This document shows positions 1 through 8,847 of a stretch of 34,464 nt of DNA, piece by piece. Every line of letters begins with the position of its first letter. Position 1 is the first letter of the stretch. The notes beneath the pieces are model-generated. The model saw only the letters and a program-made list of their open reading frames with translations, was not told the origin of the DNA and did no database searches. A program made the translations under genes and the position numbers. The DNA comes from SAR324 cluster bacterium. Lineage in GTDB: Bacteria; SAR324; NAC60-12. The DNA lies in assembly GCA_022448485.1 (NCBI GenBank), contig JAKUUI010000020.1, positions 1-34,464 on the forward strand, read 5' to 3'.

Positions 1-530
1 GGGTTATGCAGGAATTGAAAATTGGGCGCATCCCGGAAGATCGCATGACAACCGGACTGGTAACGAGTCTCCCCCTTTATGTGTCCATGGTGCTGCCCTG
101 GATCAGGCGTCCATTTTTCAGTCGTTTCGGGGTTCTGCGAAGAAACGAAATCCAATCCTTTACCAGCGAGATGATCAAGCGCTTCGCTATCCAAGCGACG
201 GGCCCGGAAGTGAGAACGGGAACACTTTCTGGAGGAAACCTTCAGAAAGCATTGCTGGCACGTGAACTGGCTTTTGAACCTGAGGTCTTGCTGGCATCCC
301 AACCGACACGTGGGCTGGATGTGGCTGCTGCAGAATTTGTCCATCGCCAGTTTCTCTCTCTGCGCGAAAAAGGTGCGGCGATCGTTCTCATCAGTGAAGA
401 TCTGGAAGAACTGTTTGCACTATCGGACCGCATTGTCGTGATGTACGAAGGTCGAATCGCAGGTGAGAGAAAAATTGATGGTGTCTCAGTCGAGGAAATC
501 GGATTGCTGATGGCAGGCGTCACTGTTTGA
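1..530 (+). CDS. Nucleoside/simple-sugar ABC transporter ATP-binding protein, C-terminal part (5' end outside window)
   Basis: ABC signature LSGGNLQK, Walker B-like LLASQPTRGLD and switch region SEDLEEL; the IPEDR motif typical of the second ABC cassette of RbsA/NupO-type ATPases lies at the window start; followed by two permeases. Confidence 0.9.
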   Translation, partial: VMQELKIGRIPEDRMTTGLVTSLPLYVSMVLPWIRRPFFSRFGVLRRNEIQSFTSEMIKRFAIQATGPEVRTGTLSGGNLQKALLARELAFEPEVLLASQPTRGLDVAAAEFVHRQFLSLREKGAAIVLISEDLEELFALSDRIVVMYEGRIAGERKIDGVSVEEIGLLMAGVTV

Positions 531-565
531 GTATAAAATAATGATGAATTCATAGTTAAGTTATC

Positions 566-1627
566 ATGGCCTTTCGACTCGAACTCAGAGAACAGACACC
601 TGTCTGGTTCAACATTGTTCTACCTTTGTCGGCAGTTCTGGCCACTTTGCTCCTTTGCAGTGGACTTGTGGCTCTTGCAGGAGCGAATGTTTTTCATGCC
701 TACTCAGAACTGTTCCTCAGTGCAGTATCCAGCCGGTTCAATCTGGTTGAGACTTTTGTCAAGGCTTCCCCCTTGATTTTCACTGGACTGGCAGTGGCGG
801 TTGCTTTCCGTGCAAAGTTCTGGAACATAGGAGCGGAGGGGCAACTACTCTCCGGAGCTATGGCTGCAGCTTATATAGGAGGAATCGAATCCTTGCCTTC
901 TTTTTCACTGGTCCTCCTGATGATTGCTGCATCTGCGTTGGCAGGTGCAGGTTGGGCCCTGCTGCCTGCAATTCTGCGCACACGCTTCAAGGTGGATGAT
1001 GTTGTTACGACTCTGTTGCTTAATTTCGTCATGTTCTACGTGATGACCGCACTTCTGGACGGCCCATGGAAGGATCCCCTGAGCGGTTATCCTGATTCAC
1101 CGGACATTCGCATGGATGCAGAGTTTCCCATTCTTTTGCGCGCTACCCGTTTGCACCTTGGCGTGCTACTCTCTCTGCTGGCGGCACCGATGATCTGGTG
1201 GCTCATTCGGAGGACCACCCTCGGATTTTCAATCAGTGCTGTAGGAGAAAATCCCTCTGCGTCAGCCTACGGAGGAATCCCCATTACCCGTGTACTGATT
1301 TATACGGCGTTGATCTCCGGGGGGCTTGCAGGACTTGCCGGGGCAGGTGAAGTCGGAGGACTTCACTTTCAGGTGATGGCCGGGATCTCTCCGGGTTATG
1401 GTTATACGGGTATTGTCATTGCGATGCTGGCCAGGCTCAACCCCATTGGGGTGGTGCCAGCGGCATTGTTTTTTGCCGTGGTGGTGACGGGTGCCGAAGC
1501 TATGTCCCGGGCCACAGGCGTGCCGGTTTTCCTTGCCGATGTCATCCAGGGGACCGCACTGGTAACGATGCTGATTGCCCAACTGTTTACCACCTACCGC
1601 ATACGAACTCTAACTACTCAGGGCTGA
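566..1627 (+). CDS. ABC transporter permease (NupP/YufP-like, BPD_transp_2 family)
   Basis: Multi-TM protein; FWNIGAEGQLLSGAMAAAYIG and AVGENPSASAYGGI motifs typical of BmpA-associated permeases. Confidence 0.88.
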   Translation: MAFRLELREQTPVWFNIVLPLSAVLATLLLCSGLVALAGANVFHAYSELFLSAVSSRFNLVETFVKASPLIFTGLAVAVAFRAKFWNIGAEGQLLSGAMAAAYIGGIESLPSFSLVLLMIAASALAGAGWALLPAILRTRFKVDDVVTTLLLNFVMFYVMTALLDGPWKDPLSGYPDSPDIRMDAEFPILLRATRLHLGVLLSLLAAPMIWWLIRRTTLGFSISAVGENPSASAYGGIPITRVLIYTALISGGLAGLAGAGEVGGLHFQVMAGISPGYGYTGIVIAMLARLNPIGVVPAALFFAVVVTGAEAMSRATGVPVFLADVIQGTALVTMLIAQLFTTYRIRTLTTQG

Positions 1628-1630
1628 TTC

Positions 1631-2575
1631 ATGGAAGAGATCATTTCACAGATTTTCCAGGTAGGATTTTTTACGGCAATGATCAGAATTGCCACACCGT
1701 TTGTATTTGCGACGATAGGGGAGCTTTTTGCGGAGCGCTCCGGAGTGCTCAATCTTGGAATTGAGGGAATTATGCTGTTTGGAGCAATGACAGGTTTTTC
1801 CACTGCTTATTTCAGTAACAGTCTCTGGTTGGGTATCCTGGCAGCAATGCTCACAGGGATGATGATGGCGACATTGATGGGATTTCTAACAGTCAGTCTG
1901 GGGCTGAGTCAGCATGTATCAGGAATTGGAATCACTCTGCTTTCCACAGGGTTTGCTTTTTTTTTCTACCGTCTCATCTTCGGTCAGCCTTCAACTCTTC
2001 CAAACATCAAAGCTTTTGAACCGGTTAGCGTTCCATTTCTCAAGGAAATTCCATGGATAGGTCCGGTTCTTTTCGAGCAGACGGCCTTGACCTATTTGGC
2101 CTTTGCTCTGGTTCCTCTGGCTGCCTTCCTTCTGCACCAAACTCCCTGGGGGCTTAATTTGAGGACAGTTGGTGAAAATCCCCATGCAGCAGATTCAGCG
2201 GGAGTCAGCGTCTCTGCTATGCGTTACCAGGGTCTGCTCATTTCCGGTGCATTGATGGGAATTGCAGGCGCTTTTCTGGTGATGGTTCAGTTTAATGCCT
2301 TCACTTTTGGTGTTATTTCAGGACGTGGTTGGATTTGCATCGCCCTGGTTGTCTTTGGACAATGGGGACCCTGGAAAAGTGCAGCCGGAGCTCTTCTTTT
2401 TGCACTGATCGATGCCCTGCAGCTTAGGCTTCAGGCCAGCAGTGTCATTGAATTACCTTATCAGGTTTTTCTGATGATGCCCTTTGTGCTGACCATTGTC
2501 ACCATGACATTGGTATCCAGAAATGCCCGGGCTCCCTCTGCGTTGCTTATACCTTTCCGTAAAGAAGAACGCTAA
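1631..2575 (+). CDS. ABC transporter permease (NupQ/YufQ-like, BPD_transp_2 family)
   Basis: Multi-TM protein; ERSGVLNLGIEGIMLFGAMTGF and VGENPHAADSAGVSV motifs; 3 nt after the preceding permease. Confidence 0.88.
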   Translation: MEEIISQIFQVGFFTAMIRIATPFVFATIGELFAERSGVLNLGIEGIMLFGAMTGFSTAYFSNSLWLGILAAMLTGMMMATLMGFLTVSLGLSQHVSGIGITLLSTGFAFFFYRLIFGQPSTLPNIKAFEPVSVPFLKEIPWIGPVLFEQTALTYLAFALVPLAAFLLHQTPWGLNLRTVGENPHAADSAGVSVSAMRYQGLLISGALMGIAGAFLVMVQFNAFTFGVISGRGWICIALVVFGQWGPWKSAAGALLFALIDALQLRLQASSVIELPYQVFLMMPFVLTIVTMTLVSRNARAPSALLIPFRKEER

Positions 2576-2804
2576 GCCTAAAGGTTGCTCATGTAATTTA
2601 TTTTATTTGGTATTATTATTTTATTTACTATTTAAATTCATCCATTTTTTTTACTACATTACAAAAACGTCTTGTATCTATGTCATTAAGTTAGTAGTTT
2701 CATAGACTTAATCCAACAACGTCAACTCATGCTGACAAAACTAATTCTCCGTTGTAAGTTGGAGCTGAACCCCCTTTTGTATTTCCCAAAAAATATCTGC
2801 CCAA

Positions 2805-4244
2805 ATGGCAAAAAATATTACACCTCGCAAAGAAAACTACTCTCAGTGGTATCTTGATGTGATTGCTGCCGGACAGCTTGCTGACTATGCACCTGTTAAA
2901 GGCTGTATGGTGATTCGTCCTACTGGATATGCCATCTGGGAAGCCATGCAGGCCCGCTTGGATCGCATGTTCAAAGAAACAGGTCATGTCAATGCTTCAT
3001 TTCCTTTGTTGATTCCAAAGCATTTTATGGAACGTGAGGCCGAGCATGTTGAAGGATTCAGTCCGGAATGTGCCGTCGTTACGCATGGAGGCGGAAAAGA
3101 ACTGGAAGAGCCACTTATGATTCGGCCGACTTCTGAGACAGTTATCGGTCACATGTATTCGCAATGGATTCACAGTTATCGCGATCTTCCTGTGTTGATC
3201 AACCAGTGGTGCAATGTAATGCGCTGGGAAATGCGTACCCGCTTATTTTTGCGCACTTCAGAGTTTCTTTGGCAGGAAGGCCACACAGCTCATGAAACTG
3301 CTGAAGAAGCCCAGGAAGAAACATTACGGATGCTGGAAATCTACCGTATTTTTCAGGAAGAATATCTGGCAATTCCTGTAATTACGGGTCTAAAATCTGA
3401 ATCTGAAAAATTTCCTGGTGCGCTGGCTACATATTCAATTGAAGCAATGATGCAGGATGGAAAAGCCCTGCAATCAGGCACCTCACACAATTTAGGTCAA
3501 AATTTCGCAAAAGCTTTTGAGATTGATTATCTAGATCGCAACAACAATCAAAAATATGTTTGGACAACAAGTTGGGGAGTTTCAACACGAATGATCGGTG
3601 GTTTGATCATGACACATAGTGATGACGACGGTTTAATTATTCCACCAAAAATTGCTCCCATTCAAGTTGCAATTGTACCTATTTTTAATAATGATCAGCA
3701 ACGCAGCGAAACCCTTGAGTTTGCAGAAAAAGTTACAAACCGGCTCCATGAAAAGATTGATCAGCTCCAAATAAAAATTGATACTCGTGATAATTTGCGT
3801 CCTGCCGAAAAGTTTTTTCATTGGATTCAGCAGGGCGTTCCTGTGAGAATAGAAGTAGGTCCGCGCGATGTAAAAAAACAGTCGGCAATGGTGGCGAGAC
3901 GGGATATACAAGAAAAAAATTCAGTCCCACTTGAAAACATTACTCAACATATTGTAGAGTTGTTGGAAAGGATACAAGACAACTTGTTTCAACGCGCGCT
4001 GGACTACAGGAAGGCCAATACACACACTGCCGCAAGTTACGGAGAGTTCAAGGAAATAATTGCTAATGAAGGTGGATTTATTTTTGCTCACTGGGACAGA
4101 TCAAAAGAAGCTGAAGCACAAATAAAACAGGAAACAAAGGCGACGATCCGCTGTCTTCCACTTGAAGACAGATCTGAGGCAGGAAAATGTATGGTAACTG
4201 GAGCTCCATCTGAACAGGAGGTGCTGTTTGCAATTGCTTACTGA
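2805..4244 (+). CDS. proS: Prolyl-tRNA synthetase, archaeal/eukaryotic (type 3) form
   Basis: Class II aaRS motifs [16 protein letters not shown] and [14 protein letters not shown]; 479 aa, consistent with absence of the bacterial editing insertion. Confidence 0.93.
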   Translation: MAKNITPRKENYSQWYLDVIAAGQLADYAPVKGCMVIRPTGYAIWEAMQARLDRMFKETGHVNASFPLLIPKHFMEREAEHVEGFSPECAVVTHGGGKELEEPLMIRPTSETVIGHMYSQWIHSYRDLPVLINQWCNVMRWEMRTRLFLRTSEFLWQEGHTAHETAEEAQEETLRMLEIYRIFQEEYLAIPVITGLKSESEKFPGALATYSIEAMMQDGKALQSGTSHNLGQNFAKAFEIDYLDRNNNQKYVWTTSWGVSTRMIGGLIMTHSDDDGLIIPPKIAPIQVAIVPIFNNDQQRSETLEFAEKVTNRLHEKIDQLQIKIDTRDNLRPAEKFFHWIQQGVPVRIEVGPRDVKKQSAMVARRDIQEKNSVPLENITQHIVELLERIQDNLFQRALDYRKANTHTAASYGEFKEIIANEGGFIFAHWDRSKEAEAQIKQETKATIRCLPLEDRSEAGKCMVTGAPSEQEVLFAIAY

Positions 4245-4290
4245 AGAGTATGCAAATAAATGTAATAAAATCTTAAACTAATCAAGATTA

Positions 4291-5520
4291 GTGAACAATC
4301 ACATTATTGTCTCTAACGTTAGTGACGATTCTTTTGCGCTTGGGGTTGGCTATGCGCACTCTCAGGAAATTGACATTTCTGATATAATCGCTCTGAAAAC
4401 ATTTATCAATAATGAGTTTTGTCCTAGATTTCTGCAGGATCATGTTACAGAAGAAACTCTGGGTCATGGACTAAAAGGCAAATCAGTTTACATTGTTTCC
4501 ACACATTCTGCATACCATTCACGCGACGAGCTGGCGATGCGGAATTATTTAATTGCTTCCGCAGCCAAGGAGAATGGTGCAGAATTTGTTGCTTTGGTTG
4601 AACCAGATTTATTTTATTCCGCACAAGATCGTGGACCAAGAACTATTGACCATCCGCAAGTTACTGATTTTGCTTCACGAGAAAAATTCGTTGGGCAACC
4701 TTGTTCAGCGGAAATGTATGCCCAACTGCTGAAAACATCAGGTGTTGATTCTGTGATGACGGTTCACAACCACAAACCGGACGTGATGCGGAATATATAT
4801 GAAAAAGTCAATCCAACTGGAAATTCCCGTAAAATTTCATCTTTTCTGAATTTAGACATTTCTCCCCTCATTGCCAACTATATTCTCCGTTCGGGACTTG
4901 TGCGCCTTTGGAATTATGGTGAGCATGTTGGCTTTGTCGCACCAGACGATGGTGCAGTCGATTTTGTTAACCGCGTGAGAGAATTTACTGGACTTCATAA
5001 CTCAGTTATGGTGAATTTCAAGAAAACGCGCCATGGTCAACGTGACGTAACAGTTGATTTTAGCGAAGATGCCGAGCTGCTGAAAGGCCGCGATATTTTC
5101 ATTCTCGATGATATGATACGGACCGGTGGAACAATTGCGGCAAATATTAATGCAATCGCGGAGTCCAAGAGTTGCCGTCCCGCAAACATCTTTTTCTACA
5201 GCACACATTCAACAGTCTCTCCTGAAGCCCGTGAAAACTTAAATTCTCCTCACCTGAATCAATTCATAACGAGCAACACGATTCCCAGTGTACTGAATCG
5301 TGACGTTCAGGGCCGTCTGCGTAAAAAAATTGTAGTCTTGAAAATTGAAAAGTGGATTGCTAATGCGATCAGACATTGTCTGGAAGAAGCCCAATTTCCT
5401 GATGAAATATATGGGATTAATTCTGTTGCGCAATCCGATGATTTTTACGAGGTTGACCTCTCAACAAAAAATCCTCTGCATAATAAGTCCCGCATTCAAC
5501 AGTACGAATTAACTATCTGA
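4291..5520 (+). CDS. Divergent ribose-phosphate pyrophosphokinase (PRPP synthetase)-like protein
   Basis: Class I PRTase loop IFILDDMIRTGGTI; QDRGPRT and NFKKTRHG segments in positions expected for Prs; GTG start. Confidence 0.75.
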   Translation: MNNHIIVSNVSDDSFALGVGYAHSQEIDISDIIALKTFINNEFCPRFLQDHVTEETLGHGLKGKSVYIVSTHSAYHSRDELAMRNYLIASAAKENGAEFVALVEPDLFYSAQDRGPRTIDHPQVTDFASREKFVGQPCSAEMYAQLLKTSGVDSVMTVHNHKPDVMRNIYEKVNPTGNSRKISSFLNLDISPLIANYILRSGLVRLWNYGEHVGFVAPDDGAVDFVNRVREFTGLHNSVMVNFKKTRHGQRDVTVDFSEDAELLKGRDIFILDDMIRTGGTIAANINAIAESKSCRPANIFFYSTHSTVSPEARENLNSPHLNQFITSNTIPSVLNRDVQGRLRKKIVVLKIEKWIANAIRHCLEEAQFPDEIYGINSVAQSDDFYEVDLSTKNPLHNKSRIQQYELTI

Positions 5521-5522
5521 AT

Positions 5523-6911
5523 ATGTCTAAAGACGAAAGTACGCTCATCCTTGGAATTGGCGGAGTGGGAATGCACCTTGCTCAACGCCTGGTGCATGAA
5601 GGTTACCCTGTTACTGTTATTGAATCTGATTCTGATTTAATTGAAGCAGCTACAGAGTCATTGGATGCCCGCTTGATATGCGGAAATGCCATGCATCTCT
5701 CAAGCTGGCGGGAGGCTAATGCTCAGGGAATGGGGCTGATGATTGCTGCCACAAACGATGATTCCACCAATATGTTGTCTTCATTGATTGCGGACAGATT
5801 CGGCATTGAGAGAAAAATTGTCAGGACACGCTCCATTGATTTAATGGATGGAGGCATTCTATCTCAGGAAGACTTTAAGATTGACCTGATGGTTCATCCT
5901 GAAGAATTGGTCGCACAGGAGATATATCGGCTCGTGCAACGTGCGTCCTGCAACGATATTACCGCGGTTGGTGAAGGAAATATGCTTGTTCTTGCCATGC
6001 GGGTTAACGAAGATTCACCACTGATTCATAAAACACCAAAAGAACTTTCTGAAAAACACACAGAATATCATTTCAGGGTTGTGGCAATTGCCCGTGGAAT
6101 TTCAACTATTATACCACATGCAGACGATCAAATCCGTCCATTGGATCAAGTTTTTATTATGGCCCGATCGAATGATATGAGGCCTTTGATGCAAATGATG
6201 AAAATTGAACATAAAAAAATTGACTGCATGATGATTTTGGGTGGTGGTTTAGTAGGAAGCAGAGTAGCACAACTGTTGGAGAAAGAAGTAGAAATAAAGC
6301 TGATTGAAAATAATCAGAATCGTGCTGACGAACTTGCATCTGACTTAAAATATACTGAGGTCATTCAAGGTGATGGTACAGATGCTAATGTGCTGGTTAT
6401 GTCAGGACTAGATGTTACCGAATCTTTCATTGCAACAACTGGAGATAACGAAGCAAACATAATCAGCTGCCTATTGGCCAAACATTTAATGAATCGTAAT
6501 AATCGCGACCAGCATACAGGACATGGAAAGACAATTGCGCTGGTAAACAAGGAAGACTACCTTGTTTTGGCATCCACAATTGGATTGGATATAGCTCTCA
6601 ATGCAAAAATTTCTGCAGCCAATGAAATCCTCAAATTCATTCGCAGAAATGAAATCTTATCGGTGGCACACCTGCATGGAGTAGATGCAGAAGTTGTTGA
6701 ACTGATAGCGGCACCCGGCTCAGATATTGCACGCAAGCCTTTGAAAAAATTGGCGAGTTACTTTCGTCAGCATAAAATTTTGATCGGAGGTGTTGAGCAG
6801 GATGGAGTTTGGAAAGTTGCGGTAGGTTCAACAGAAATTCAACCTCACAATCGGGTAATTGCCGTTTGTTCCTCACAAAATCTGAAAAAAGTAAGACAGT
6901 TATTTAATTGA
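5523..6911 (+). CDS. trkA: Trk-type potassium uptake regulatory subunit TrkA
   Basis: Two Rossmann RCK_N units (GIGGVGMHLAQRL and ILGGGLVGSRVAQLL), each followed by an RCK_C-like segment; 462 aa. Confidence 0.88.
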   Translation: MSKDESTLILGIGGVGMHLAQRLVHEGYPVTVIESDSDLIEAATESLDARLICGNAMHLSSWREANAQGMGLMIAATNDDSTNMLSSLIADRFGIERKIVRTRSIDLMDGGILSQEDFKIDLMVHPEELVAQEIYRLVQRASCNDITAVGEGNMLVLAMRVNEDSPLIHKTPKELSEKHTEYHFRVVAIARGISTIIPHADDQIRPLDQVFIMARSNDMRPLMQMMKIEHKKIDCMMILGGGLVGSRVAQLLEKEVEIKLIENNQNRADELASDLKYTEVIQGDGTDANVLVMSGLDVTESFIATTGDNEANIISCLLAKHLMNRNNRDQHTGHGKTIALVNKEDYLVLASTIGLDIALNAKISAANEILKFIRRNEILSVAHLHGVDAEVVELIAAPGSDIARKPLKKLASYFRQHKILIGGVEQDGVWKVAVGSTEIQPHNRVIAVCSSQNLKKVRQLFN

Positions 6912-7000
6912 AATAATTAGTTTTATTACCCTTCAAACATATTAATAATTTTTTTCAAAAAATCCTACCATTATTAAATGAATGGGTATATACTATTTCA

Positions 7001-7333
7001 ATGAAATTGCTGTTAAGAGGTTTTACAGTGCTGTTTGTCCTTGCAGTTGGAGGATGTAGCTACGAACGAACGTATGTGTATCCTTTGGGGCAACGTCTTG
7101 AGCTACAAAGGATATGCCGTTCAGTGAGTGCCGAAAATACAAATCGATTCATGGTTTTATTGGGTAAAATTTACCCCCTGAACAATGATGGGCACACAGC
7201 AGCACTTGAAGAAATCAGCACAAATTTAGAAGATGCAGGATATTTTTGCGGCCCTTTTCGCCTGAGAAATGCTCCTTGTTCAATTGGAAAAAACAAACGG
7301 ATTGATCAAACAACGTGTGCTTTCTCCAGGTAA
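7001..7333 (+). CDS. Small predicted lipoprotein, unknown function
   Basis: N-terminal signal with lipobox-like VGGC (MKLLLRGFTVLFVLAVGGC); 110 aa with several cysteines. Confidence 0.6.
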   Translation: MKLLLRGFTVLFVLAVGGCSYERTYVYPLGQRLELQRICRSVSAENTNRFMVLLGKIYPLNNDGHTAALEEISTNLEDAGYFCGPFRLRNAPCSIGKNKRIDQTTCAFSR

Positions 7334-7545
7334 ACTATTGGAATAATTTGATTATTTGTAAAATTATTTTTTTATGATATGCACAAGTCTATTAGAAAAT
7401 TCCAAGATTTTTTTTTTGAAAATTATTTCTATACTGTCGGAACGCAGTTTTAACATGGACAGTAAATTGCACCCGATCAATTGTTTGTTGTGTTTATTTA
7501 CAAAAACTGCAATTAGAGCGAAAACTTGCGAGACGAGGAGCATGG

Positions 7546-8787
7546 ATGCCGTCGAAAAATAATAATAATAACTTGACCGTAGGACTTGATATTGGAACCA
7601 CAAAAATCTGTGCAATTGCAGTTGAGGGCGATGATGTTGAAGAATTGAATGTGGTTGGTGTCGGCACAGCAAAATCAGATGGCTTGCGCAAAGGAGTTGT
7701 TGTCAACATTGAAAAGACAGTCAAGGCAATCAAAAAAGCAGTTGAAGAATGTGAATTAATGTGTGGAACACAGATTCGCTCAGTTTTTGCGGGAATTGCT
7801 GGACATCATATCAGGGGACAAAACAGCAGAGGGATGGTCACGGTTTATCATAACCGTATTGTTACGGATGAAGATATTCGCCGAGTAATTGATGCTGCTC
7901 AAGTTTTGATTCCGAATGATAGAGAGGTGTTGCATATACTTCCACAGGAATTCATTGTTGACGACCAAGATGGAGTTCAAAATCCGCTCGGCATGGCTGC
8001 AGCACGACTAGAGGTAAACGTCCATATAGTCACTGGTTCAGTAACCTCTGCCCAAAATATTATTAAATGCTGCAACCAGTCTGGTCTTGATGTGGAGGAC
8101 ATTGTCTTAGAACCTTTGTCTTCAAGTCAGGCCGTACTCAGCCCTGATGAGCAGGAAGTAGGTGTTGTACTGGTTGACATTGGTGGAGGAACAACAGACG
8201 TCACCATTTATTCAGAAGGCAGCATTGTCCACACCGCTGTTTTAGCCTTGGGGGGAAATCATTTGACACACGATATTGCTATAGGTTTAGGTGCTCCTCT
8301 GCATGAAGCAGAAGAAATAAAGCACAAGTATGGGGTGGCAATGTCCACAATGGTGGAAGAAGACGAAATGATTGATGTCCCTAGTGTAGGGGGGCGAAAT
8401 AACCGCACCATGCAAAAACGAGTACTTGCTAGTATCATCGAGGATCGTTTTAGGGAAATATTTGAATTGATTGCTCATGAAATTGAGAAGACTCACTTCC
8501 ACACATTGATGGCTTCTGGAGTCGTTATTACCGGAGGCACCTGCATTATGCCCGGTGCTGACATGCTTGCTTCACAAGTTCTGAATTTGCCGGTACGGGT
8601 GGGTTATCCAGAAAATATTGCTGGTTTGCGTGAAATGATTTATTCGCCGAAATATGCAACCAGTGTAGGACTTGTTCGTTACGGAATTACGAGCAATCAA
8701 GGGAAATTGAATTTTGTAGGAGATGACACAAATTTATTTCATAAAGTATCCAGAAGAATGAAAGATTGGATGCAAGATTTCTTTTAG
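7546..8787 (+). CDS. ftsA: Cell division protein FtsA
   Basis: Actin-like fold motifs VGLDIGTTKICAI and VVLVDIGGGTTDVTIY; C-terminal amphipathic helix RRMKDWMQDFF; SD-like GAGGAG upstream; directly upstream of ftsZ. Confidence 0.97.
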   Translation: MPSKNNNNNLTVGLDIGTTKICAIAVEGDDVEELNVVGVGTAKSDGLRKGVVVNIEKTVKAIKKAVEECELMCGTQIRSVFAGIAGHHIRGQNSRGMVTVYHNRIVTDEDIRRVIDAAQVLIPNDREVLHILPQEFIVDDQDGVQNPLGMAAARLEVNVHIVTGSVTSAQNIIKCCNQSGLDVEDIVLEPLSSSQAVLSPDEQEVGVVLVDIGGGTTDVTIYSEGSIVHTAVLALGGNHLTHDIAIGLGAPLHEAEEIKHKYGVAMSTMVEEDEMIDVPSVGGRNNRTMQKRVLASIIEDRFREIFELIAHEIEKTHFHTLMASGVVITGGTCIMPGADMLASQVLNLPVRVGYPENIAGLREMIYSPKYATSVGLVRYGITSNQGKLNFVGDDTNLFHKVSRRMKDWMQDFF

Positions 8788-8847
8788 TTATTATTTGATA
8801 CGACAAAATCAAACATGATTTCTATGAAACAATCAATGAGGACTGAC

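Noticed and set aside
1262-1582. Antisense ORFs within the permease gene
   Set aside because: Shadow ORFs of a well-supported permease; His/Asn-rich translation without domain character.
2523-2705. 60-aa ORF at the end of the second permease
   Set aside because: Overlaps the permease end and runs into AT-rich spacer; hydrophobicity is explained by T-rich codons.
2576-2804. T-box leader upstream of proS
   Set aside because: No T-box sequence motif or specifier-like stem seen.
7374-7562. 62-aa ORF before ftsA
   Set aside because: Runs out of frame into the ftsA start; no conserved features, no clear ribosome-binding site.
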